A stretch of DNA of 64,000 nucleotides. It comes from Malus domestica. Taxonomy: Eukaryota; Streptophyta; Magnoliopsida; Rosales; Rosaceae. Below, piece after piece: positions 1 through 9,647 of this stretch (position 1 is its first letter; every line of letters starts with the position of its first letter). A program made the position numbers and the translations under genes. Under the pieces are notes generated by a model. The model did no database searches. It was not told the DNA's origin and was given only the letters and a program-made list of their open reading frames with translations. Where the stretch lies: the NCBI RefSeq assembly GCF_042453785.1, contig NC_091673.1, positions 193,501 to 257,500 of the forward strand, written 5' to 3'.

Positions 1-440
1 GTTTGCATGAGCCTAAACTGCAAGACACAAGGCTCCTCGCCTGCACGAGCCTAAACTGCATGGCACAATGCTCCTGGTCTGCACGAGCATAAAATGCAAC
101 ACCAACGCTCCTTGCCTGCACGAGCTGAAACTGCAACACGGCACCAAAAACTCCTTGTTTGCATGAGCCTAAACTGCAAGACACAAGGCTCCTCGCCTGC
201 ACGAGCCTAAACTGCATGGCACAATGCTCCTGGTCTGCACGAGCATAAAAGGCAACACCAACGCTCCTTGCCTGCACGAGTTGAAACTGCGAACGACACC
301 AACGCTCCTTGCCTGCACGAGTTGAAACTGCAACACGGCACCAAAAGCTCCTTGTCTGCACGAGTTGAAACTGCGAACGACACCAACACTCCTTGTCTGC
401 ACAAGTTGAAACTGCAAACGGCACCAAAAGAAAATACCAA
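1..440. repeat. Higher-order minisatellite, about 37-43 bp units
   Basis: About eleven head-to-tail units share the core TGCACGAGNNNAAACTGC, each opening with CTCCT. The first four units recur as a block: the text starting GTTTGCATGAGCC at position 1 starts again near position 157. So there is a second period of about 156 bp above the basic unit. The array runs into an A-rich and TA microsatellite tract. Similar core words (GGCACCA) recur in the hairpin units near 2.9-3.2 kb, so the array probably belongs to the same LARD-like retroelement class. That link is inference. Confidence 0.85.
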
Positions 441-441
441 A

Positions 442-487
<46 letters not shown>

Positions 488-600
488 TTGAACTACGTTA
501 CGACTTGATATCTTCTTTGAAGGGGTACGTAGGCAGCTCGAATATTCAAAATTTGAGTTCAGTCACACCAAAATAAGGAATAAAAATTTTTATTAAAAGT
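441..600 (+). mobile_element. LTR-retroelement-like tail with TA microsatellite
   Basis: A (TA)n tract at about 450-478 is followed by a stretch with the word GGGGTACGTAGGCAGCTCG, which I associate with internal regions of plant LTR retroelements. It probably belongs with the 1-440 array as part of a broken LARD-like element that begins left of the window. No LTR end was recognised here. The family assignment is tentative. Confidence 0.35.
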
Positions 601-1139
601 TTTAATGCTATTACAATTTCTTTGTACCAAAAAACAAAAAGAGAAAAAAAAAGAAAAAAAAAAGAGGAATATACAAGTATATATATATATATATGCATAT
701 ACAAAACTCAAAAGCTGGGCCCTCATCAGTGACCCATCCTCATTAGTATCTCGGCCCAGCAGCAAAAGGGCTCAAGCTACAACGGGCCCAAACTCCTCCT
801 CTTCTTCTTCCTGCTCTCAATCTGCTCCACCATTCTCTCTCTGCAAAAGCTCCAGTCAGCTTCCAGACAACCGCTTATACATTAGCGAAACCAAACAGCC
901 AACTGAGAGAGAGAGAGATCACTTTGCATCTTAGTTAGCTTATATTACAGAAGATTTTCACGCAGGAGAGATCAGAGTTTCTAATCCCCTATGTTCCCCA
1001 ATAACTCTTCTTCATTGGTCCCTTCATCTGATCCTTTTTCTTGCTTAGAAAATGGCAACACCAATAAAAGAAAGAGAAGACCTGCAGGCACTCCAGATCC
1101 AGATGCGGAGGTGGTGTCACTTTCGCCGAAAACCTTACT
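601..1139. other. Spacer with no supported gene
   Basis: This stretch holds A-rich and TA-rich runs (about 640-695) and then a C-rich, CT/GA-rich segment (720-990) that resembles a plant 5' leader. No open frame here matches a family I know. It may be the leader copied along with the broken kinase copy that follows. Confidence 0.5.
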
Positions 1140-1740
<601 letters not shown>

Positions 1741-1854
1741 GGTGACCTCGTGGGTTGCGCTGCAATGGGTTGTCGAAGTTGGTTCATCTTCAATGGCGAA
1801 CGTGACCAAAACTCAGGTCTATTATTGCTGAATTTCTGCCGGAATGCTTGGGGG

Positions 1855-1911
1855 ATCCGATACCGAATCACTTTGGGTGTGGCGAGATCGATCGCGTACC
1901 TCCACGAATAA
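1855..1911 (+). pseudogene. Possible receptor-kinase fragment
   Basis: The plus frame reads RYRITLGVARSIAYLHE, which resembles the block before the catalytic loop in plant receptor-like kinases (compare RYKIALGVARGLAYLHE). The frame stops directly after, and no other kinase block is visible nearby. At under 60 bp the match could be chance or a captured scrap. Confidence is low. Confidence 0.3.
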
Positions 1912-2880
1912 TTGCAAGTGATGCCTGCCCATTTACAGCAATCAGGTTTTGGGAGCTTAAAATCCGAGCTTGGAAGCAAAACCCAATAACAAAAAATGAA
2001 AACCCAGAAATCTTGGACCCCCCATTTCACAGAAACAAACCCTCTAGAAGAGAGAGAGAGAGAATGTGTAATCAAGCAGGAGCAGCAAAATCCTTGCCCA
2101 AGAACCAAACTTTCTGAGTTTGCAGTTCTTCTTCTCCTCGCCGATTTTCTCTGTTAAATTTTGGGCTGCGAGCGAGGGAGGCTTCTTCTCTGCAGAGGCT
2201 TACACGCGCACATCCGGCTTCCAGGGCCAACATCACAAACCGGGTAACGTTGCTCGAGTCGTCCGTGGAGTCTTTCATGCCGGATTCTACCTTCATTGAA
2301 GCATCAGCAGCACCTGGACCCTGCCTTATGTGACGCTCTGCAAGCCGGTCAACCTCTGTGCCAGGTATCGTCGTCACAGGCACCATAAAATGCTGGAGGG
2401 TCGACAACATATCCGAATTGACATCTGGGTTGGATCAGTTCTCCTCGATTTCATCTGGATCGGGTTTTCTTTGGCGGAATTTCCAAAGCCATCCTCCGGG
2501 TTCGATGTTGGTCTGCAAGTCGTGGCTGCCAGTGTGCAAGGAGCTCTGCCTCAACTCCAACACTCTCAAGGCCGTCACTATGTCGCCGCGTCGTCTGAAT
2601 CTCCACCGAACCCTACCTGCTGCACATGGTGCGCACACCTGGAGCAAGTTGGGCTGCGCTCTCGGCATCGACTCCTTCCACCGCAGCGCCTGGCCTCCCT
2701 CGAGCTCGTCACTATGACCACCATGATAGCGAAGAACTTCAAACGACCGCCGTCAAACGACTAGCCGGTCATGAAGCTTGAAGCACCATATTCTCCGTCC
2801 GTCTTCGTCCTTCCCTGCAAGTTCTTCATCCCATCACCAGAATTTATATAAATATATATATAATAAAAAAATTAAAAAAA
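1912..2880. other. Unassigned stretch, about 970 bp
   Basis: Overlapping open frames exist on both strands at 2072-2764 because the base composition is GC-richer than the surroundings. None shows a motif I can assign. One plus frame at 2510-2560 reads MLVCKSWLPVCKELCLNS, faintly F-box-like, but this is not enough to call. The piece may be a degraded gene fragment next to the ITPK pseudogene. Confidence 0.4.
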
Positions 2881-2902
2881 AAAACAACATAGTGGAGCAA
2901 AG

Positions 2903-3240
2903 AGGTGCTGGCACCACGTGAAAAAAAAAAGAAGAGGTGCATCTGGCACCATGATTAAAAGCAAAAAAAATATATATATAAATGTTTGATCTTTGGTGCG
3001 TCTGGCACCATGATTAAAGAAAAAAAAAGAAAAGATAAAATAAAAAATAAAAAAAATGCTTTATCTCTGGTGCGTCTGGCACCATGATAAAAAAAAAAAA
3101 AAAAAAAAAAAAGGTTTGATGTTTGGTGCTCTGGTACCATGTGCAAATAAAATAAATAAAATATAAAAAAAATAATAAAAAAAATAAAAAGGAAAAGAAA
3201 GGAAAATATAAATGGATGGTGCATCTAGCACCACGTGCAT
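2903..3240. repeat. Six short GGTGC/GCACC hairpin units in A-rich spacers
   Basis: Short perfect or near-perfect inverted repeats of the form GGTGC-NTCT-GGCACC occur at about 2903, 2934, 2996, 3069, 3123 and 3215. They are separated by runs of A with few other bases, and most are followed by ATGATTAAA or ACGTG. Each unit could form a 5-6 bp stem with a short loop. They lie at the left of the LARD-like element. Confidence 0.7.
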
Positions 3241-3390
3241 AAAAATAAAAAATAAAAAAAGCATTAAGAGAAATAAAAGTCCATTTTATTTATTTTTTCT
3301 AGAAATTTTACATAAATTTGCATTATACATACCCATAAAAAAAAGAAAAAAAAAAAAAGAAAGACAAATCAAATTTATAGAAGGGGATCT

Positions 3391-4041
3391 TCAAGGATGA
3401 TCAGGTGGCGCCTTATCACTCGGCGAAACTCCAGGAAGAAGAGGCACCGAAGGCTGGTCATTTGAGGCTTCATTACGCAGTACAGCCCCAGAAGACGAAG
3501 GCAAATGTTGTTGGAACAAACCCACAAACCTCCGATGATCAAGTAAAATATGACCATCAGATTCCTGCATCTGGTCAATTTTCCTCTTCATGTTTGTGGC
3601 ATAGTTGTGTGCGAGCTTGTGCAACTGTTTATTCTCATGCTTGAGCCCCCTAATCTCCTGTTTGAGACTCATCACTTCCGCCGCCAATGATTCAACTTGA
3701 CGGGTTCGAGCAAATAGGCGTTGGGCCATATTAGACACAGAACCTGCACACTGCACACTAAGAGCCAGAGAATCCTTAACGGCCAACTCATCAGACCGTT
3801 TGGAAAGTAATCTGTTATCTCTGGGAGTGACAAGGTTCCGGGCCACCACCGCAGCGGTCATATCATTCTTCATCACTGAATCCCCAACGGTAAGAGGACC
3901 AGTAGATGATATGAAAGATGGGCGCCATATGTTATTTGGAGAAGAAGGGACTGCCTCTTCACCAAGATTCAAGTCAAAACGACGGTCGGAGGGTCCAGAC
4001 ATTTTCAAAGTATTGAAGGAAGAAGAAAACGGACAAATCAA
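3391..4041 (-). CDS. Antisense ORF inside the LARD-like element, coiled-coil protein
   Basis: An uninterrupted 216-residue frame runs against the direction of the host element; a likely start is the second Met, at 4002 (MSGPSDRRFDLNLGEE). The middle (residues about 105-160) is rich in heptad-like Leu/Ala with charged residues (SLAAEVMSLKQEIRGLKHEN), which predicts a coiled coil. No catalytic motif is visible. I recall similar uncharacterised proteins in many copies in apple and pear, which would fit a repeat-borne frame rather than a single-copy gene. Antisense ORFs have been described in several plant LTR elements. Whether it is translated is unknown. Confidence 0.5.
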   Translation of the reverse strand: MICPFSSSFNTLKMSGPSDRRFDLNLGEEAVPSSPNNIWRPSFISSTGPLTVGDSVMKNDMTAAVVARNLVTPRDNRLLSKRSDELAVKDSLALSVQCAGSVSNMAQRLFARTRQVESLAAEVMSLKQEIRGLKHENKQLHKLAHNYATNMKRKIDQMQESDGHILLDHRRFVGLFQQHLPSSSGAVLRNEASNDQPSVPLLPGVSPSDKAPPDHP

Positions 4042-5339
4042 GATCTTAGAAGTGCAAGAAGGGAGTTTTCACAAGCGAAAATTCAAGTGTGCTTTGAAAC
4101 AAACTGCATGCCTCTATAAAGAAAAATCAGCACTCGACGGGATTTCAGAGATCGAAGAGGCAAGCTCAGAATTCGAAGAGGCCATTCAAAAATCGAAGAG
4201 GCAAGCTCAGAAATCGGAGAAGCATCTTGCTTTTCCAGACGCGTCGGCACCCGTCACACGCAAACTCAGCTTTGCGGAAATCACGGGTAATTTGTCGAAG
4301 CGCCGATCCCAGATATCGAAGAGGCGCCAGTCTTTTTCAGCCGCGTCATCACCTGTCATATGCACACTCAACTTTGCGCAAATCACGGGCAATTTGTCGA
4401 AGATTTTCGGTGAAGGAGAAAGCACGTGAAAGTTTACTGTTCAATCACGCGTTAGTTGCAGACACAAGTGAAAGAATAGTACCTCTACAGGTATTAAGGG
4501 ACCTCCTATAACTGTCCACCTTCACCTTCCATAGCAAGGCAGACATACAGAGCCTTTCTTCATCTCCAAAAATGCTTTCCCAACGAAACCTCTCGAGTCA
4601 TTCAGTGTTCCTTATTCCTTGGGGTACCTCTGCAAGCCAATGACTCCAAAGCAAGAGTATCTCATATCATGCGTTCTCCCTGTCCTTTCCTTTGTCCTTG
4701 CTCCTACCTATAAAGACAAGGATAAAGAAAACAATATGCCGGAACTTCCACTCAAACTCGGGTAAGGAACCGACTACTTAGAACCCTTCCCTGATTGCCT
4801 GCCTAGCACTGCTCTCGAGTACTCGTCTCCCACTGCTGCTGTACTTCCATAGAAGCTGTCACATCTGCCTGGAGAACAGATAAGGCAAGTGAAAATGATA
4901 CCTTGCAGCATGTGGAGACAAGGTGTAGAAGGAACAAGCAGAGAAGAATGCGGTCTGCACGGTCAACTCAGCATAAGGAGTCCGAACTGAGGAACTCGAG
5001 AAGCTGCCACATCTGCCTAAAGAAACAAGTAGAGAAGAATGCAGCATGCACAGTCAACTCAGCAGAAAGAGTCTGAGATGAATAACTCGAGAAGATGCCG
5101 CATCTGCCTGAGGACGGTGAACTCGTTTTGACCCTCAAATTCTTGGGTCGACTTACTAGGCGTTGTGGGCTGCACGTGCTGATTCACCACCCTTGAATCA
5201 AATCCTTAAATACCAAGTCACCAACTGGAAGAAGAGCCTATCAATCTTGAAGATCATACCGTTGACCAAACTGCTCAGGTGTGAATTAGAAAGATTGAAC
5301 AAAACAACAAGTCGTCACCTTCACCTCGTGCTTGCTTGC

Positions 5340-6770
5340 CATATGTTCGAGTCAACCTCCAAGAATCAAGCCTCAACGGCCCTTGAAGAAGCTTTCAGCC
5401 AAAGTTCAAGATCAAGCCGACGGCCCTTGAGGAAATCACAAGTCCGATTCAAGATTAAGTGTCTACCACCCTTGAATCAAAACCCAGTTCAAGAATAAGC
5501 TGTGGAAAATCAACAGTTTGAGGAATCCAGAAAATCCTCCAGCCCAGTTCAAGATCAAAGCTGTGGAAAGTCAACAAGCGCAACAAAATATGTGCCGATT
5601 CACCCACTACCAAAGCCAAAGATCATCTACCACATGAAGCTCCTTGTGGTCCAATTTCAACCTTCAAGATCAAGCCTCGACGGCCCTTGAAGAAATTTCA
5701 AACAAAAGTTCAAGAACAAGCCTCAACGGTCCTTGAAGAAATCTCAAGCCCAATTCAAGATCAAGCATCGACGGCCCTTGAAGAAATCTCCAGCCCAATT
5801 CAAGATCAAGCCTCAACGGCCCTTGGATCGACATCTACAGTAAGGGACTTCAAAACGCATCTCCTACACGTGACAAGCACATGTATACGACGTGCCTTGA
5901 AGTGGGGGCATTTGTAGACATCGAAATTTCGGTAAATAAATGTTGACCGATAAATCAAAGTGTCAACGCTCATGTATTACATAAATTTTACACGTAGCGT
6001 GTGACTCAACGAAAATTGAAATGAGTTGGAAAAGTCATCAAATAGGACACGTGTCAACACCTGGCAGAAACGACTTATTTCATCTGGGATATTATATTCA
6101 AAATTAGGCCTTGGAAAATTCTATAAATACAAGCCCATTTCATTCATTTTGGGGAACCAATTCATATTACACCTTGAAGCTCTGAAGCTCTGAAACTCCG
6201 AAGCTCTCAAGCATCCAGGTTCCCGAAGAATCAAGAAAGTGTTCTTCGTTCTTCGTTCATCATTCTTCCAAGATCAAGCCTCGACGACCCTTGGATCAAC
6301 AATCATCCACCTTCAAGATCAAGCCCTGACGGCCCTTGAAGAAAGCGTTCTTCGTTCTTCGTTCATCGTTCTTCCAAGATCAAGCCCCAACGGCCCTTTG
6401 GATCAACAATCATCCACCAATTCAAGATCAAGCCCCGACGGCCCTTGAAGAAAGCACCATCGTTCATCATCCGTTCATCCAAGATCAAGCCCCAACGGCC
6501 CTTTGGATCAACAGCGTCGACAAATCCACACATCCAACCGTTCTTCAAGATCAAGCTCAAAAGCCCTTGAAGATCCGTTCATCACTGTTCTTCAAGATCA
6601 AGCCCAAAAGCCCTTGGAGATCCGTTCATCACTGTTCTTCAAAGATCAAGCCCAAAAGCCCCTTTGAAGATCCGCTCAAATCCACCTTTAAGATCAAGTC
6701 CACGGCCCTTGAAGAACGTTCATCCTTAGATCAAGCCCAACAGCCCTTTGGATCAATCGCACATCCACAA
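5340..6770. repeat. 33-bp minisatellite spanning the internal end and the LTR
   Basis: The unit TCAAGATCAAGCC followed by NNNACGGCCCTTGAAGAA recurs roughly twenty times with variable spacers. Copies lie both before the purine tract (5340-5830) and inside the LTR (6260-6770), so the repeat lies on both sides of the LTR boundary. The open frames across it (QDQASTALEE-type) are by-products of the unit length. Confidence 0.75.
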
Positions 6771-6904
6771 ATACACACCTTACGGAGATCGAATCAGAGG
6801 ATCAAAATAGAGAGAGATTGTAACCCAAAATCATCAAATACATAATATTTGTTTGTGCGCGTCAGTTCTTGTCTCTTTCGTTTCAGGAATTTTCCATGTT
6901 CACA
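5913..6904 (+). repeat. LTR of the LARD-like element
   Basis: It starts TGTAGACATCGAAATTTCGG directly after the purine tract. A TATA-like CTATAAATACA lies at about 6121, followed by a leader and minisatellite copies. The right end is placed near 6895-6904, before the satellite array begins; a TG...CA end in TTCACA is likely but not proven because no partner LTR is present. Confidence 0.6.
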
Positions 6905-9440
6905 CCCATGTTTTCCAATCGATTTTGAGAATTTATACAAGATTCATTATAAGCCAAAATTCGAGTCATTCTAGTCGCATTACAAGTTTACTAAAATTAA
7001 TTTAGGATATTCTAAATATTTTCAACACATAAAAATATATTTTTGGGCCCTCTATTAGTTTATTTTAACGTTTCTATTTTTAACCTTTAAAAATCAAGAA
7101 AAATAGTTTCGGGACCTAATAAATGGTAGGATCACATTCAAATGTCTTGCAACATTTTTCTTAACTCCCACGCAAAATAATTCTTAAAACTAAAAATTTC
7201 AATTTTTTGACCAAAACATCAAGTTATTAACCCATGTTTTCTAATTGATTTTCAGAATTTATACAAGATCCGTTTTAAGCCAAAATGCGAGCCATTCTAT
7301 TAGCACTGCATGTTTACTAAAATTAATTTAGGACATTCCAAATATTTTCGAAGCATAATATTTTAATTTTTTTGTTGAAACATAAAAATATATTTTGAGA
7401 CCCTCTAACAGTTTATATTTTTTTCTGACTATTTTTTAACTTCATAAAATTAATATAAAATAGTTTTGGGACCTAATAATTGGTCAGATCACATTCAAAT
7501 GTATTGCAATATTTTTCTGAACTCCCACGCAAAATATTTCCTAAAACTAAAAATTTGAATTTTTTGACAAAAACTGTGACTTATAACCCACGTTTTCCCA
7601 ATCAACTTTGAGAATTTATACAAAACTCATTATAAGCCAAAATTCGAGTCATTGTAGTCGCATCGCATGTTTTCTAAATTTTTCTATTTTTAAACTTTAA
7701 AAATCACAAAAAAATGGTTTTGGGACCTAATAAATGGTAGGATCACTTCAAATGCTTTGCAACATTTTTCTCAACTCCCGTGCAAAATATTTTCTAAGAC
7801 TAAAAGTTTCAATTTTTGACAAAAACTGTGAGTTGTAACCTACGTTTTCCAATCGATTTTGAGAATTTATACATGATTCATTATAAGCCCAAATTCGATT
7901 TTAGTCACATTGCATGTTTACTAAAATTAGTTTAGGATATTCCAATTATGTTCCACACGTAAACATATATTTTGGGGCATTAGTTTATATTAATCTTTCT
8001 ATTTTTAACCTTTAAAATCAATAAAAAATAGTTTCGGTACCTAATAAATGGTACGATCACATTCAAATGTCTTGGAATATTTTTTTTTAACTCCCGCGCA
8101 AAATATTTCCTAAAACTAAAAATTTCGATTTTTTGACCAAAACTGTGAGTTATAACCCTTATTTTTCCAATTGATTTTGAGAATTCATACAAGATCCATA
8201 TGAAGCCAAAATGCGAGCCATTCTAGTAGCATTGCATGTTTACTAAAATTAATTTAGGACATTCCAAATGTTTTCGACACATAAAGTTATATTTTGTGAC
8301 CCCCCAATAGTTTATGTTTATTTTTATTTTTAACCTTTAAAAATCAATAAAAAATAGTTACAGGACCAAATAATTGGTAGGATCACGTTCAAATGTCTTG
8401 CAACATTTTTCTTAACTTCCACGCAAAATATTTTCTAAAACTAAAAATTTCAATTTTTGACAAAAACTGTGACTTATAAACCACGTTTTATAATCGACTT
8501 TGAGAATTTATACAAGATTCATTATAAGCCAAAATTCGAGTGATTCTAGTCACATAATGTTTACTAAAATTACTTTACAATATTCCAAATATTTTCAACA
8601 CGTGAAAATATATTTTGGGACCCTCTATTAGTTTATATTAATTTTTCTATTTTAAACCCTTTAAAAATCAAGAAAAAATAGTTTCATGACCTAATAAATG
8701 GTAGGATCACATTCAAATGTCTTGCAACATTTTTCTTAACTCCTGCGCAAAATATTTCATAAAACTAAAAATTTCAATTTTTTGACCAAAATCGTGAGTT
8801 ATAACCCACGTTTTCCAATTGATTTTACAAGATTCATTTTAAGTCAAATGCGAGTCATTCTAGTCGCGCCGCATTTTTACTAAAATTAATTTAGGACATT
8901 CCAAATATTTTCGACACATAAAAATATATTTTGAGACCCCTTAATAGTTTATATTTATTTTTCTATTTTTCAACTTTAAAAATCAATAAGAAATAGTTTC
9001 GTGACCTAATAATTGGTAGACTCACATTGAAATGTCTTGCAACATTTTTCTTAACTCCCATGCAAAATATTCTCTAAAACTAAAAATTTCAATTTTTTGA
9101 CAAAAGCTGTGAGTTATATAACTCACGTTTTCTAATCAATTTTGTGAATTTGTACAAGATTCGTTATAAGCCAAAATACGAGCCTTTCTAGTTGCACAAC
9201 ATTTTTTACTAAGAATAATTTAAGATAATCCAAATATTTTCAACATATAAAATATATTTGGGAGCCCTCCATTAGGTTATATTAATTTTTCTATTTTTAA
9301 CCTTTAAAAGTCAAGAAAAATTAGTTTTAAGACCTAATTAATGGTAAGATTACGTTCATTGGTCTTACAACATTTTTCTTCACTCCCGTGTAAAATATTT
9401 TCTATAACTAAAATTTATAATTTTGTACAAAATTTATGGG
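6905..9440. repeat. Satellite-like tandem array, eight units of about 320 bp
   Basis: Units begin with a CCCACGTTTTCCAATCGATT-like phrase at 6905, 7231, 7587, 7839, 8156, 8480, 8805 and 9122. Spacings are 326, 356, 252, 317, 324, 325 and 317 bp; the third unit is shortened. Each unit carries the same ordered words: GAATTTATACAAGATTCATT, CATTCTAGTCGCAT, CATAAAAATATATTTTGGGA, GACCTAATAAATGGTAGGAT and AACTCCCACGCAAAATATTT. Unit divergence looks like 10-20 percent by eye. There are no coding frames of note. It lies directly after the LTR and ends just before a CT microsatellite. Confidence 0.9.
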
Positions 9441-9512
9441 TTGCAATAATGATATATGTGATGTACCCTCATCATCCATGAATCCATCATGACGTAGCAC
9501 AATCAGAAAGGT

Positions 9513-9517
<5 letters not shown>

Positions 9518-9554
<37 letters not shown>
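9518..9554. repeat. (CT)n microsatellite
   Basis: About 18 uninterrupted CT repeats lie downstream of the FAD synthetase 3' end. It marks the border between the satellite array and the gene region. Confidence 0.95.
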
Positions 9555-9556
<2 letters not shown>

Positions 9557-9647
9557 GTGTGTGCCATTCATTATTTTTCGGAAGAGGATGACGGATTTCA
9601 TCCTTCTTTTAAAAAGACGAAATGAAAATCAAATCATTTGAACATAC

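Larger units (their letters stand above)
3300..6904 (+). mobile_element. LARD-like LTR retroelement, right part with its LTR
   Basis: The sequence has a purine tract AAGTGGGGGCA (5900-5910) two bases before a TG-starting LTR at 5913, which sets the element on the plus strand. The internal part (about 4430-5900) has repeated blocks and no gag-pol frame, as in large retrotransposon derivatives. An antisense reading frame lies at 3391-4041. The left LTR is not recognised in the window and the left limit is uncertain; the hairpin units and perhaps 1-600 may belong too. The element looks broken. Age cannot be judged without the second LTR. Confidence 0.6.

Noticed and set aside
1-440. Spaced repeats resembling a CRISPR array
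   Set aside because: Units are adjacent minisatellite copies without unique spacers, in a plant genome.
1920-1980. Minus-strand KPDCCKWAGITCN, like an LRR N-terminal cap
   Set aside because: About 13 residues only, no leucine-rich repeats follow, and the opposite strand nearby reads like a kinase scrap. Too short to call.
2072-2764. Overlapping frames of 77-144 codons on both strands
   Set aside because: They overlap each other and show no motif. They are explained by higher GC content.
3800-4429. Plus-strand 209-codon frame in the LARD-like element
   Set aside because: It overlaps the antisense coiled-coil frame and then runs over short repeats (SKRRSQISKRRQS). Its composition follows the repeats, so I gave preference to the minus frame.
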